64,000 nucleotides of DNA from JAENVU01 sp963801105 (GCA_963801105.1 CAWDDH010000003.1:1922001-1986000), one strand, 5' to 3'; counted from the first letter of the stretch, positions 8,505 through 18,514 are shown. A program made the numbers and translations. Notes: generated from the sequence alone by a model not told the origin.

Positions 8505-9503
8505 ATGGACGTCGTCGCGTTGCCCAAGGCCGAGCTGCACCTGCACATCGAGGGCACGCTCGAGCCCGAGATGATGTTCGAGCTCGGTGCCCGCAACCGC
8601 GTGAGTCTCCCGTTCGCCGACGTCGACGCGGTGCGGCGCGCGTACGTTTTCGAAGACCTCCAGTCGTTCCTCGACCTGTACTACGCGGGCTGCTCGGTCC
8701 TCGTCACGGCCGAAGACTTCGCCGACCTCACGCGCGCGTACCTCGAGGGGGCCGCCCGCGACGGCGTGCGCCACGCCGAGATCTTCTTCGACCCGCAGAC
8801 GCACACCGATCGCGGGGTCGCGTATCCCGAGGTGCTCGAGGGGATCACCGCGGCGCAGGCGGAGGCGGCGCGTGACCTCGGCGTCACGTCTCAGCTCATC
8901 CTCTGCTTCCTGCGCCACCTCCCCGAGGCGGACGCGATGGCGACGCTCGAGACGGCACTCGGGTACTCCGGTTCGATCATCGGGGTGGGCCTGGACTCGT
9001 CCGAGGCGGGGAACCCGCCGGCCCGCTTCGCGACGGTGTTCGCACGCGCCCGGGCCGAGGGCCTGCGCCTGGTCGCCCACGCGGGGGAGGAGGGTCCCGC
9101 CGCGTACGTCCGTGAGGCGCTCGACGTGCTGCACGTCGAGCGCGTCGACCACGGGGTGCGCTGTCTCGAGGATCCGGCGCTCGTCGAGCGCCTCGTGGCC
9201 GAGCGCGTGCCGCTCACGGTCTGCCCGCTCTCGAACGTGAAGCTGCGGGTGGTGCCGACGCTGGCCGAGCATCCGCTCCGGCACATGCTGGAGGTCGGAC
9301 TCGCCGTCAGCATCCACGCCGACGACCCGGCGTACTTCGGCGGCTCCATCGCGCGGAACTACCAGGAAACCGCGGTCGCGCTCGGGCTGTCCGACGACCA
9401 GGTGGTCACGCTGGCGCGCAACTCGTTCACTGCCGCCTTCCTCGACGCCCCCGCCCGCACCGACCACCTCCGGGCGATCGACGAGTTCGTCGCGGCCGGG
9501 TAG
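8505..9503 (+). CDS. Adenine deaminase/adenosine deaminase-family protein
   Basis: A 332-residue TIM-barrel amidohydrolase. It opens with PKAELHLHIEGTLEPEMMFELGARN, whose H-x-H binds zinc; this wording with E-G-T-L-E-P-E is typical of the adenine deaminase subgroup (EC 3.5.4.2) and differs from classic adenosine deaminases (H-x-H-L-D-G). Further ligands are in RLVAHAGEEGP and the late motif SIHADDPAYFGG, where the D-D-P-A-Y-F-G also favours adenine deaminase. Its likely role is purine salvage, adenine to hypoxanthine. ATG 8505 is preceded by a G-rich stretch; GTG 8499 in the same frame is an alternative. Confidence 0.85.
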   Translation: MDVVALPKAELHLHIEGTLEPEMMFELGARNRVSLPFADVDAVRRAYVFEDLQSFLDLYYAGCSVLVTAEDFADLTRAYLEGAARDGVRHAEIFFDPQTHTDRGVAYPEVLEGITAAQAEAARDLGVTSQLILCFLRHLPEADAMATLETALGYSGSIIGVGLDSSEAGNPPARFATVFARARAEGLRLVAHAGEEGPAAYVREALDVLHVERVDHGVRCLEDPALVERLVAERVPLTVCPLSNVKLRVVPTLAEHPLRHMLEVGLAVSIHADDPAYFGGSIARNYQETAVALGLSDDQVVTLARNSFTAAFLDAPARTDHLRAIDEFVAAG

Positions 9504-9526
9504 TTCACGGCGCCGCTGGTCGCGTG

Positions 9527-9548
9527 CCAAGCTGACGCAGGCCGCTTG
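9527..9548 (+). other. Short hairpin between the deaminase and the APC transporter
   Basis: CCAAGC (9527-9532) and GCTTGG (9543-9548) form a perfect 6-bp stem around a 10-base loop in the 65-bp gap. There is no T-run after it, so it may be a weak terminator, a leader structure or chance. Confidence 0.3.
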
Positions 9549-9568
9549 GGGGGCGTCGTGGGTGCAGT

Positions 9569-11470
9569 GTGCTGACCGGAGTCCTGAAGCGGGTCTTCGT
9601 CGGGCGGCCGCTCGCGACGACCCAGATGGAGGAGCAGCGCCTCCCGAAGACGATCGCGCTCGCGGTCTTCTCCTCGGACGCGCTGTCGTCGACGGCGTAC
9701 GCGAGCGAGGAGATCCTCTTCGTGGTCGCCGTCGGGGGCTCGAGCCTCGCGCTGGGGCTGAGCAAGCTCGTGCCGATCGCGATCGTGGTGGGCGCGCTGC
9801 TCTCGATCGTGGTGGTCTCCTACCGCCAGGTGATCTTCGCCTATCCCGACGGCGGCGGTGCGTACGTCGTGAGCAAGGAGAACATCGGCGTGCTGGCGTC
9901 GCTGATCGCGGCGGCATCGCTCATGGTCGACTACGTGCTCACCGTCGCCGTCTCGATCTCGGCCGGTGTCGCCGCGATCGTGTCCATCCCCGATCTCCGC
10001 GGGTTGGCCGCGCACCGGGTGGAGCTCGGCGTCGTGCTGATCGCGCTCATCACATTGATGAACATGCGTGGCATCAAGGAGTCGGGCCGCGTGTTCGCCG
10101 TGCCGACCTACCTCTACATGCTCGTCCTGTCGGGTCTCGTGGTCTACGGCCTCGCCCGGAGCTTCTCCGGCGACATCGGCCCGGTCGTCTACGACCCGGA
10201 GCTGGCGGCCACGACGCGGGAGACGGGCGGAACGCTGACGATGTTCCTGCTTCTCAAGGGGTTCTCGTCGGGCGCGGTCGCGTTGACCGGGATCGAGGCG
10301 ATCTCGAACGGCGTCCCCGCGTTCCGTCGGCCCGAGGCGCGGAACGCGGCGGCGACGCTCGTCTGGATGGGCGTGCTGCTGGGCACGCTCTTCTTCGGCG
10401 TGTCCGTCCTGGCCCACCGCCTCCAGCCGTTCCCGAGTCACGAACGGACCGTGATCGCGCAGCTGGGACTCCAGGTGTTCGGCAACGGCTTCGTGTTCGT
10501 GTTCCTGCAGTTCGCGACCGCTGCGATCCTCGTGCTCGCCGCCAACACCGCGTACAACGGGTTCCCGAGCCTGTCGTCGATCATCGCCCAGGACGGATTC
10601 CTGCCGCGACAGCTGACCAATCGGGGCGACCGGCTCGTCTTCTCGAACGGGATCATCATGCTGGCCGTGGCTGCGGCCGCGTTGTTGGTGGCCTTCGGTG
10701 GCATCACCAACTCGCTCATCCCGCTCTACGCCGTCGGCGTCTTCACCTCGTTCACGCTCTCGCAGGCCGGGATGGTGCGTCATCACCTCCGCCACCGACA
10801 GCCTCACTGGCGCAGGAGCGCGACGATGAACGCCGTTGGTTCGGTCGCGACCCTGAGCGTCCTGCTCATCGTCGCGGTCACCAAGTTCACGAGCGGTGCC
10901 TGGGTGCCGATCGCGGTGATCCCGGCGATCGTGCTCCTCTTTCGCGCCATTCACGCGCACTACTCGGGTGTCGCCGAGCGGTTGACGATCCCGGAGTCCT
11001 ACCGGGCCCGGCCACCTCGCGTCTCGGCCGTGGTGCTCGTCGGACACGTCGATGCCGGGGTGCTCGAGGCGCTCGCCTACGGAAGCTCGATCCGGCCTGA
11101 CCACCTGCTCGCGATGACCGTCGTGGGCTCCGACGCAGACGAACAGGGCATCCGCGCGGAGTGGGCCCGGTTCGGCATCGAGGTGCCGCTCGAGGTCGTG
11201 CGCACCCGCGGCGGTGAGTTCACGGGCGCGACCCTGACGTACCTCGGAGAGCTCGAGCATCGCTTCGAGGACTCATTGGTCAACGTGCTGATCCCGGAGT
11301 TCTTCGCGACGCACTGGTGGGAGCATCTGCTGCACAACCAGACGACGCTCGTGCTCAAGGGTCGGCTGCTCTTCCGGCGGCGTACCGCCGTGACGTCGAT
11401 CCCCTACCGCCTCGACCGTGACGGCCCCGGGACGGCGGAAGTCTCCGGGCCGGCCGAATCCCGGCGCTGA
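9569..11470 (+). CDS. APC-superfamily transporter, KimA-like (possible potassium importer)
   Basis: A 633-residue protein with about 12 transmembrane helices (residues about 30-460) and a cytoplasmic C-terminal domain of about 150 residues. The motif FSSDALSSTAYASEEIL in the first helices and the tail motif PEFFATHWWEHLLHNQTTL resemble KimA (YdaO) and its relatives. KimA is a proton/potassium symporter whose cytoplasmic domain binds c-di-AMP in Bacillus. A general amino-acid permease is possible, but the HWWEHLLHNQ tail argues for the KimA group. The start is GTG 9569. No ydaO-type riboswitch fits in the short leader. Confidence 0.75.
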   Translation: MLTGVLKRVFVGRPLATTQMEEQRLPKTIALAVFSSDALSSTAYASEEILFVVAVGGSSLALGLSKLVPIAIVVGALLSIVVVSYRQVIFAYPDGGGAYVVSKENIGVLASLIAAASLMVDYVLTVAVSISAGVAAIVSIPDLRGLAAHRVELGVVLIALITLMNMRGIKESGRVFAVPTYLYMLVLSGLVVYGLARSFSGDIGPVVYDPELAATTRETGGTLTMFLLLKGFSSGAVALTGIEAISNGVPAFRRPEARNAAATLVWMGVLLGTLFFGVSVLAHRLQPFPSHERTVIAQLGLQVFGNGFVFVFLQFATAAILVLAANTAYNGFPSLSSIIAQDGFLPRQLTNRGDRLVFSNGIIMLAVAAAALLVAFGGITNSLIPLYAVGVFTSFTLSQAGMVRHHLRHRQPHWRRSATMNAVGSVATLSVLLIVAVTKFTSGAWVPIAVIPAIVLLFRAIHAHYSGVAERLTIPESYRARPPRVSAVVLVGHVDAGVLEALAYGSSIRPDHLLAMTVVGSDADEQGIRAEWARFGIEVPLEVVRTRGGEFTGATLTYLGELEHRFEDSLVNVLIPEFFATHWWEHLLHNQTTLVLKGRLLFRRRTAVTSIPYRLDRDGPGTAEVSGPAESRR

Positions 11471-11593
11471 GCCCCGGGCGGGGAGGCCGTCTCGAAGTCC
11501 CTGGGCCGCAGCGGTTCTGGTCCGGGCTCAAGCCCGGCACCGGTCGGGCCGAACTTGTGGGCATCGGTGGACCGGACGAAAGGGAGCCGGCCG

Positions 11594-13894
11594 ATGTCGA
11601 CCTCAGCGCGTGCCGGAGCACCACCCGGGGACCCCGCGCGCCCCGTCACCGCGGCGCCCGACCTCGGCGCCGGGCGTGTCCGGCTGAGTCCCTACCTGCT
11701 CGCCTACGTGATGGGCCCGGCCGCGCTCGTGGTGATCCTGCTCCTCGAGCACTTCAAGATGATCGCCCAACAGCCGCTCTGGCTGTGGCTCGCGGTCTTC
11801 GTCACGATCCCGTCGTTCAGCATCGTGCTCGAGATCTGGTACCGCCGCCGGCCCTGTCGTCTCCGGCTCCACGCACGCGTGGCCTGGCACGCGGCCACGG
11901 TCACGGCCGTCATCTACCTCTCCGGGTGGGGCCCGGTGCTGGTCATGGCGTTCGCGTTCATCGCGCTCGAGAACGTCTCCCACGACGGCTCGAAGGCGTG
12001 GCGGGTGACGGCGCTGTGGAGCGTGGTCGGGATCACGGCCGGGCAGATCGCGATCTGGATGGGATGGGCACCGTCGTACCTCTCCACCGCGCACGCGGAG
12101 GCGCTCGGCCTCATGGGGGCGTTCGTGCTGTTGTTCGTCATCCGGATGGCCGGCGCCACGATGGAGCAGAAGGAGCGGGCGGAGCAGTCGATGCGGACGA
12201 GCGAGGAGCGGTTCCGGTCGCTCGTGCAGCACTCGTCGGACACCACGCTGGTCGTGGCGGGCGACGGCGTGATCACCTACGCGAGCCCCGCCACCGTGAC
12301 GCTCGTCGGGCTCCCGCCGGATGCCGTCGTGGGCATGCTCGCCACCGACGTCGTACACCCGGAGGACCGGGAGCGTGTCGAGCTGCAGTTCTCCGCCCGG
12401 CTGCAGTCCGACGACGTGACCGAGCCGGTCGAGTTCCGGATCCTGCACGCGGACGGTACGACGCGAAACGCCGAGGCGATCCTGAGCGACCTTCGGGATC
12501 AGCCGTCGGTGGCCGGTTTCGTCGCCAACCTCCGCGACGTGACCGAGCGCAAGGAGGCCCAGGACCAGCTCGCGCACCAGGCCCTGCACGACTCGCTCAC
12601 GGGGCTCGCGAACCGCACGCTGATTCACGACCGGGCGGCGCAGATGCTGGTGCGCGCGGCGCGCCAGCAGCACCCGGTCGCCGCGTTCTTCGTCGACCTC
12701 GACAACTTCAAGGAGGTCAACGACACACTCGGCCACGAGGCCGGTGACGAGATCCTCCAGGCCGTGGCCCGCCGGTTCGTGGTCGCGCTGCGCGCCACCG
12801 ACACCGTCGGGCGGCTCGGCGGCGACGAGTTCGTGGTGCTCTCCGAGGGCATGACCCTCGCGGCGGGGCCGGAGATCCTGGCCCAGCGCATCCGTGACGT
12901 CCTGGCCGAGCCGTTCCTCCTCGAGAGCCACCCGAACACGCCGCTGACGATCACCGCCAGCATCGGGGTCGCGTCCGGTGAGCGGGAGACCGCGCAGGAC
13001 CTGCTGCGCGACGCGGACATCGCGCTCTACCGGGCCAAGGCGACCGGCAAGGACTGCTGGGCCCTGTTCGAGCCCGAGATGCAGACGGCGGTTCTCGACC
13101 GGCTCGCGCTCAAGCTCGACCTCCAGTCGGCGATGGACGCCGGCGAGTTCTTCCTCCTGTACCAACCGCTGTTCGAGCTGGACTCGATGCGCGTGTTCGG
13201 TGCCGAGGCGCTCCTGCGCTGGCAGCACCCGAGCCGCGGCGTCGTCGGCCCGGACGAGTTCATCCCGATGCTCGAGGAGATGGGCTCGATCGTCGAGGTC
13301 GGGCGGTGGGTGCTCGAGGAGTCCTGCCGCCAGGCCGCATCGTGGCGCGCGCGCGGGCACGCGATGACGATGTCGGTGAACGTCTCGATGCGCCAGCTCG
13401 CGACGCCGGCCCTGCTCGACCACGTCCGCTCGGCGCTCGCCACGAGCGGGCTCCCCGCGGAGGCGCTCGTGCTCGAGATCACCGAGACCGACCTCATGCG
13501 CGACGCCGACTCGACGATCGCTCACCTGAGTCAGCTCAAGACCCTGGGGGTGCAGGTCGCCATCGACGACTTCGGGACCGGCTACTCGTCGCTCTCCTAC
13601 CTGCGCCAGTTCCCGGTCGACGCGCTGAAGATCGACCGGTCGTTCATCGCGTCGATGGCGAACTCCTCGGAGTCGGCCGCGCTCATCCACACGATGGTGG
13701 AGCTCGGGCGGGCCCTCGGCCTCGAGACCCTTGCCGAGGGGATCGAGGACCGGGCGCAGCTCGAGTCGCTCCGCCGCGAGCAATGCGCGCGCGGGCAGGG
13801 GTACCTCTTCTCCCGGCCGATCTCGGCCGAGGCACTCGAGCGGATCCTGGGCGGCGCCACCCCGGCGGTCCCCCACTCCGAGCCCGTCGCCTGA
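11594..13894 (+). CDS. Membrane PAS-GGDEF-EAL protein (c-di-GMP turnover)
   Basis: A 766-residue protein with several N-terminal transmembrane helices (about residues 35-185), a PAS domain (about 200-320, starting SEERFRSLVQHSSD), a GGDEF domain and a C-terminal EAL domain. The cyclase motif is intact (RLGGDEFVVL). So are the phosphodiesterase residues: GAEALLRW, the NVS segment, LEITET, AIDDFGTGYSSL and LAEGIE. Both activities are therefore possible, with one perhaps dominant in vivo. The ATG is preceded by AAAGGGAG. It probably couples a membrane or PAS ligand signal to c-di-GMP level. Neighbours give no direct hint of the output. Confidence 0.92.
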   Translation: MSTSARAGAPPGDPARPVTAAPDLGAGRVRLSPYLLAYVMGPAALVVILLLEHFKMIAQQPLWLWLAVFVTIPSFSIVLEIWYRRRPCRLRLHARVAWHAATVTAVIYLSGWGPVLVMAFAFIALENVSHDGSKAWRVTALWSVVGITAGQIAIWMGWAPSYLSTAHAEALGLMGAFVLLFVIRMAGATMEQKERAEQSMRTSEERFRSLVQHSSDTTLVVAGDGVITYASPATVTLVGLPPDAVVGMLATDVVHPEDRERVELQFSARLQSDDVTEPVEFRILHADGTTRNAEAILSDLRDQPSVAGFVANLRDVTERKEAQDQLAHQALHDSLTGLANRTLIHDRAAQMLVRAARQQHPVAAFFVDLDNFKEVNDTLGHEAGDEILQAVARRFVVALRATDTVGRLGGDEFVVLSEGMTLAAGPEILAQRIRDVLAEPFLLESHPNTPLTITASIGVASGERETAQDLLRDADIALYRAKATGKDCWALFEPEMQTAVLDRLALKLDLQSAMDAGEFFLLYQPLFELDSMRVFGAEALLRWQHPSRGVVGPDEFIPMLEEMGSIVEVGRWVLEESCRQAASWRARGHAMTMSVNVSMRQLATPALLDHVRSALATSGLPAEALVLEITETDLMRDADSTIAHLSQLKTLGVQVAIDDFGTGYSSLSYLRQFPVDALKIDRSFIASMANSSESAALIHTMVELGRALGLETLAEGIEDRAQLESLRREQCARGQGYLFSRPISAEALERILGGATPAVPHSEPVA

Positions 13895-13928
13895 CCGGCG
13901 CCGGCCGCGGGTCGGTACCCTGAGGCGG

Positions 13929-15197
13929 ATGGCCGATCCGCATCTTCCCGCGACGGCGGTGCGCGCCCTCGGCACCCTCCGCATCGGCGGCTGCGAGGTC
14001 GCCGAGCTGATCCGGGAGCACGGCTCACCGCTCCAGATCGTCGATGCCGCGGACGTGGACGGCCGTGCGGCCGAGTACGTCGCCTCGCTGGGGGCGATCG
14101 ACCGGCCGGCGCGCGCGGTGTTCGCGACCAAGGCACTCCCGATCGTCGCGGTGCTGGCGCGAATCGGCCGGCACGGCATCGGTGCCGACGTGACCACCAC
14201 CGGCGAGCTCGCGGTGGCCCGCGCCGCGGGCATCCCGCCGCCGCGGATGGTCCACCACGGCAACGGTCGGAGCCGCGCCGAGCTGGCCGAGGCGGTTGCG
14301 TCCGGCGTGGGACTCGTCGTCCTCGACGGGCCGATGGACGTCGAGCGTCTCGACGCGGTCGCGACCGGGCCCGTCGACGTCCTCGTGCGCATCACGCCAG
14401 GCGTGGCGCCGGCCACGCACGCGTCCATGGCGACGGCCCACCACGGGCAGAAGTTCGGCGTGACCGTCGCGGAGGCTCCTGCGGTGCTCGCCGCGGTCGA
14501 GCGCACGCGTCGCCTCCGGCTCCGGGGCCTCCACTTCCACGTCGGGTCGCAGGTCACGCGCTTGGAGCCGTTCGTGGAGGCGGTCCGGCGGGTCGGCGAC
14601 CTGGGGTCCTTCGCGGTGCTCGATGCCGGTGGCGGCCTCGGCGTGCCGCTGACCGCGACGATGGCCGCCCCCACCGTGGCCGACCACGTCGCGGCGCTCG
14701 ACGACGCCATGGGCGCGGCCGGCTTCGATGCCCGAACCGAGCTGATCGTCGAGCCCGGCCGGGTGCTCGTCGCGCGCGCCGCCGTCACCGTCTACTCGGT
14801 CCGGACGGTGAAGCGGACGGCGGGGGTGACGTTCGTCGCGGTCGACGGCGGGACTTCCGACGACCTCGAGGCGGTGACCGGTCTGCGTACCGCGGCACCG
14901 TTCGCGCTCACCACCGGCGCGCCGGGGAGGACCACGCTCGTCGGGATGCACTGCGACTCCGGTGACGTGCTCGCCGACGCGATCGACCTCGCCCCGGCGA
15001 CCGAGGACGACCTCGTGGTCATGCCGAACACGGGCGCCTACACGTTCGGCCTGGCGAGCAACTACAACTTCGTTCCCCGGCCGGCGGTGGTCGAGGTGGC
15101 CGGTGGGGACTCCCGAGTGCTCGTCCGGCGTGAGACCATCGACGACCTGCTCGCGCGCCAGCGCGGCTGGCCGTCGGGGAAGGACCCCGAACCATGA
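13929..15197 (+). CDS. Diaminopimelate decarboxylase-like PLP decarboxylase (group IV, LysA-like)
   Basis: A 422-residue protein of the alanine-racemase-fold decarboxylases. Visible motifs are FATKALPIVAVL (PLP lysine), HFHVGSQ, the glycine-rich phosphate loop DAGGGLG, VEPGRVLV, CDSGDVL at the opposite-subunit active site and NTGAYTFGLASNYNF at the end. The pattern fits LysA, which makes L-lysine from meso-diaminopimelate, but CESGD is usual there and this copy has CDSGD. Its stop overlaps the start of a sulfatase gene by ATGA, unlike canonical lysA contexts. A secondary decarboxylase acting on another diamino acid is possible. Confidence 0.7.
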   Translation: MADPHLPATAVRALGTLRIGGCEVAELIREHGSPLQIVDAADVDGRAAEYVASLGAIDRPARAVFATKALPIVAVLARIGRHGIGADVTTTGELAVARAAGIPPPRMVHHGNGRSRAELAEAVASGVGLVVLDGPMDVERLDAVATGPVDVLVRITPGVAPATHASMATAHHGQKFGVTVAEAPAVLAAVERTRRLRLRGLHFHVGSQVTRLEPFVEAVRRVGDLGSFAVLDAGGGLGVPLTATMAAPTVADHVAALDDAMGAAGFDARTELIVEPGRVLVARAAVTVYSVRTVKRTAGVTFVAVDGGTSDDLEAVTGLRTAAPFALTTGAPGRTTLVGMHCDSGDVLADAIDLAPATEDDLVVMPNTGAYTFGLASNYNFVPRPAVVEVAGGDSRVLVRRETIDDLLARQRGWPSGKDPEP

Positions 15198-16768
15198 GCT
15201 CCGAACCGAGGAACGTGTGCGTGGTGCTCCTCGACTCGCTGAACCGTCACATGCTCGGATGCTACGGCGGCGACGAGTTCGCCACCCCGAACCTGGACCG
15301 CTTCGCACGCGAGCGGGCGACGCGCTTCACGCGCCATGTCACCGGATCCCTGCCCTGCATGCCCGCCCGCCACGACATCCTCGTCGGTGCGCTCGATTTC
15401 CTGTGGAAGCCGTGGGGCTCGATCGAGCTGTGGGAGCAGCCGGTCACGCGCGTGCTGGGGGAGCAGGGCGTCACCACGATGCTCGTCACGGACCATCCGC
15501 ACCTCTTCGAGACCGGCGGCGAGAACTACCACACCGACTTCGGCGGCTGGGACTACGTCCGGGGTCACGAGGGCGACCTCTGGCGCACCTACGCCGACCC
15601 GACCTGGATGGGTACGCCCACGCTGCCCGCCCGCCGGGCCGGATGGTTCTACGAGCGGATCCACGGCTCGCCGCCGCTCGTCCGCGGCTACGACCGCTCC
15701 CGCACGTTCTTCCGCGCCGAGGAGGATTTCCCCGGACCGCGGACGATGGTCGAGGCCGCCCGCTTCTTGCGCGAGGCCGCGCCACACCACGACCGGTGGT
15801 TCCTCTTCGTCGACGAGTTCGACCCGCACGAGCCGTTCGACACGCCGGCGCCGTGGGTCGGTCGCTACGACGACGCGCCGTGGACGGGCGAGATGATCAT
15901 CTGGCCGCCCTATGCCGACGGCGCCATCGTCCGCGACCAGATCACCGAGGCCGAGGGTCGTCACATCCGCGGCAACTACGGCAGCAAGCTCTCCATGATC
16001 GACCACTGGTTCGGCCGCGTGCTCGAGGAGTTCGACCGCCGCGACCTCTGGACCGACACCGCGCTGGTCGTCGCGACCGACCACGGCCACTACCTCGGTG
16101 AGGAGCGGGTCGGGCGCGACCTGTGGGGCAAGCCGTCGGTGCCCCAGTACGAGCCGCTCGGCCACACGCCGCTGCTCATCTCCTGGCCCGGGGTCACCGG
16201 CGGTGGCACGTGCGACGCGCTCACGACCAATGTCGACCTGTTCGCCACCATCGCCGACGCGTTCTCGGTCTCGGTCGCGCACCCGACGCACGGCTGCTCG
16301 CTCCTTCCGCTCCTGACGGGGATGGCGACGTCGGTGCGCGAGTGGGCGCTCGGGGGGAGCTTCGGCGGATGGGCGCAGGTCACCGACGGCCGGCGCAAGT
16401 ACGCCCGCGGACCGGTGGGCGACCCGTTCCCGCTCTCGATGTGGTCGAACCGGTGGTCCACGATGCCGCTGCACATCCCGGGCTTCGACGGCCTGCCGGC
16501 GCCGGACGACCGCGCCTGGCTCGACCACATGCCCGGCTCGGCCGTGCCCGTGATCCGCCAGCCGTTCCGGGCCGGCGACCTCGTGCCGTTCTGGGTCGGC
16601 AACGCACCGGTCGACCGCCACGAGCTCTACGACCTCGGGGAGGACCCCGACGAGCAGGAGAACCGCACCGGTGGGCGCGACGAGGCGGAGATGATCGAGC
16701 TGCTGCGCGTCGCGCTCGGCACCGTGGACGCGCCCGCCGAGCAGTACGAGCGCCTCGGCGTCGCCTGA
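15194..16768 (+). CDS. Cys-type sulfatase / sulfatase-like hydrolase
   Basis: A 524-residue alkaline-phosphatase-superfamily enzyme. It begins VVLLDSLNRHMLGCYGG, the metal-binding Asp region, and carries the sulfatase signature SLPCMPARHDIL with Cys55. That C-x-P-x-R site is where a maturase makes formylglycine. Metal site two is ATDHGHYLGE. No signal peptide is evident, so it is probably cytoplasmic. It overlaps the LysA-like gene by four bases. A candidate maturase (radical SAM, oxygen-independent type) is encoded at 29817. The sulfated or phosphonated substrate is unknown. Confidence 0.88.
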   Translation: MSSEPRNVCVVLLDSLNRHMLGCYGGDEFATPNLDRFARERATRFTRHVTGSLPCMPARHDILVGALDFLWKPWGSIELWEQPVTRVLGEQGVTTMLVTDHPHLFETGGENYHTDFGGWDYVRGHEGDLWRTYADPTWMGTPTLPARRAGWFYERIHGSPPLVRGYDRSRTFFRAEEDFPGPRTMVEAARFLREAAPHHDRWFLFVDEFDPHEPFDTPAPWVGRYDDAPWTGEMIIWPPYADGAIVRDQITEAEGRHIRGNYGSKLSMIDHWFGRVLEEFDRRDLWTDTALVVATDHGHYLGEERVGRDLWGKPSVPQYEPLGHTPLLISWPGVTGGGTCDALTTNVDLFATIADAFSVSVAHPTHGCSLLPLLTGMATSVREWALGGSFGGWAQVTDGRRKYARGPVGDPFPLSMWSNRWSTMPLHIPGFDGLPAPDDRAWLDHMPGSAVPVIRQPFRAGDLVPFWVGNAPVDRHELYDLGEDPDEQENRTGGRDEAEMIELLRVALGTVDAPAEQYERLGVA

Positions 16769-16813
16769 CGCCGCCGCGCGTCGTGCCGATCGCTGGACGC
16801 GCTCCGCTCCTGA

Positions 16814-18514
16814 TCAGCTGCCGCTGCGCAGCAGGCGTCCCGCGAGCGCCCCGGTGTGCTCGCCCGCCTCGACGAACGGCCGCCCGTTCACGATCGTGTG
16901 ATCGATCCCGCGGGCGCGCTGGACGAACCGGGGGGCGCCGCCGGGGAAGTCCTCGACGATCTCGGGGAGCGGCAGCCACATGTCGTCGAGGTCGATCACG
17001 TTCACGTCCGCGTACGCACCTTCCCGGAGCACGCCGCGGTCGCGGTAGCCGACGAATCCGGCGGTATCGGACGTGAGCCGCCGGATGCCGTCCTCGAGCG
17101 TCAGCGCGCCGCGGTCGCGCACCCAGTGGGAGAGGAAGAAGGTCGGCTGGCTCGCGTCCATGATCTGGGTGGCGTGGGCGCCGGCGTCGGCCAGGCCCAT
17201 GATCGTCTCGGGCGCGTCGAGCAGCTCGCGGATCGCGTCGAAGTCCTCGTTGAGCACGGGCCAGTTCACGACCGCGGCACCGTCGCTGGCCACGAGCGCG
17301 TCCACGTAGAGCTCGACCGGAGAGATGCCCCGGGCGTGTGCCTGTGCCCCCATCGAGTCGTGGGGACCGTATGAGTACACGGCACCCGCCTCCGGGGTCA
17401 TGAGGTACATCCGGTCGAACGACGACCCGTCGGCGGCCGCGCCGTCGGCGATGATCGCCGCACGCGTCGCGGGGTCTCGGAGTGCCGCCACGATCCCGGC
17501 GGGGTCGCGGTCCGCGATCGTGGCGAACGTGGGCAGGTGGTCGATCGGGGTCGCGGCCCCGAGCCCGAACAGCACGCCGATGCCGCGCGGCGTCGTCTGG
17601 GGCCGCAGTCGCGCGCCCGTCCGGTTGGCGGCGGCGGTGAGCTCGAGCACGTGGCGGTAGTGGTCCCCGAGCGAGCGCATCTGCGTCAGGTTGAACGTGA
17701 ACGGGCGGCCGAGCGTTCGGCTGAGCTCGGCGATCCACGCCATCTCGTCCTCCACGCGTGACGTCGAGCCGTCCGTCTCGTTGTAGCGCGGCGCGCACTC
17801 GAGGACCCCACGGCCGAGGCGGCCCAGGGGCGCGGCGGCGGCGAAGAACTCCCGTGGCTCGGCCCAGGTGCCGGGCACCCAGCGGCCGTCAGGCACGCGG
17901 TGGGTCAACGAGCGCGAGATCGAGTAGCCGAGCGCGCCGGCCTCCATGGCCGACTCCACCTCGTGTGCCATGCCGGCGAGCTGCTCGTCGGTGGCGACGT
18001 AGTCGGGGTCGCACGCGGCGTCCCCGATCACGTACATGCGGATGGCGACGTCGCCCACATACCCGCCCGCGTTGATGCCCTTGGGCATCGCGTCGATCAC
18101 GTCGAGGTACTCGCCGTAGGACTCCCAGCTCCACGGGAGACCTTCGAGGATGCAGGTCGCGGGGATGTCCTCGACCGACTCCATGGCGCCCGCCAGGACC
18201 CCGGCGGCGCCGGGCCGGACCGGCGCGAAGGTCATGCCGCAGTTCCCCATGACCACCGACGTCACGCCGTGCCAGCACGACGACGACATGAGCGGATCCC
18301 ATCCGATCTGCGCGTCGAGATGGGAGTGCAGGTCCACGAAGCCGGGGGTGACGTACCGGCCGTCGGCGTCGATCGTGCGCCGGGCTGCGCCGCCGGTGCC
18401 CGGATCCGTCATCGCGGTGATGCGGTCACCGTCGATCGCGACGTCGGCGGCGCGCGCCGGGGCGCCCGTGCCGTCGACGACCACGCCGTTGGCGATGAGC
18501 AGATCGTGGGCCAT
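16814..18514 (-). CDS. D-aminoacylase/N-acyl-D-amino-acid deacylase-family amidohydrolase
   Basis: A 566-residue amidohydrolase with the small beta-domain formed by both ends (LLIANGVVVDGTGAPARAADV at the start, ADVNVIDLDDM near the end). Metal-site motifs are TPGFVDLHSHLDAQ, MGNCGMTFAPV and GLADAGAHATQI. This layout belongs to the D-aminoacylase/dihydroorotase-like group, which hydrolyses N-acyl-D-amino acids or cyclic amides. The ATG is preceded by GAGGAGGA. It lies 9 bp after the LLM oxidoreductase gene, so the two are one operon; together they suggest catabolism of an unidentified compound. Confidence 0.85.
   Translation of the reverse strand: MAHDLLIANGVVVDGTGAPARAADVAIDGDRITAMTDPGTGGAARRTIDADGRYVTPGFVDLHSHLDAQIGWDPLMSSSCWHGVTSVVMGNCGMTFAPVRPGAAGVLAGAMESVEDIPATCILEGLPWSWESYGEYLDVIDAMPKGINAGGYVGDVAIRMYVIGDAACDPDYVATDEQLAGMAHEVESAMEAGALGYSISRSLTHRVPDGRWVPGTWAEPREFFAAAAPLGRLGRGVLECAPRYNETDGSTSRVEDEMAWIAELSRTLGRPFTFNLTQMRSLGDHYRHVLELTAAANRTGARLRPQTTPRGIGVLFGLGAATPIDHLPTFATIADRDPAGIVAALRDPATRAAIIADGAAADGSSFDRMYLMTPEAGAVYSYGPHDSMGAQAHARGISPVELYVDALVASDGAAVVNWPVLNEDFDAIRELLDAPETIMGLADAGAHATQIMDASQPTFFLSHWVRDRGALTLEDGIRRLTSDTAGFVGYRDRGVLREGAYADVNVIDLDDMWLPLPEIVEDFPGGAPRFVQRARGIDHTIVNGRPFVEAGEHTGALAGRLLRSGS

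Noticed and set aside
9504..9568. Possible ydaO/c-di-AMP riboswitch before the KimA-like gene
   Set aside because: The gap is 65 bp, too short for that riboswitch, and its conserved sequence blocks are absent.
11522..11537. Palindrome CCGGGCT-CA-AGCCCGG before the GGDEF-EAL gene
   Set aside because: The loop is only two bases and there is no T-run, so it is not a good terminator. No second copy supports an operator.
11603..14788. A 1061-codon antisense frame opposite the GGDEF-EAL gene
   Set aside because: The composition is the usual low-complexity Arg/Glu/Asp of reverse-frame shadows; the opposite strand encodes clear conserved domains.
16769..16813. Possible terminator between the convergent sulfatase and amidohydrolase genes
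   Set aside because: The 45-bp gap has no stable inverted repeat with a T-run on either strand.
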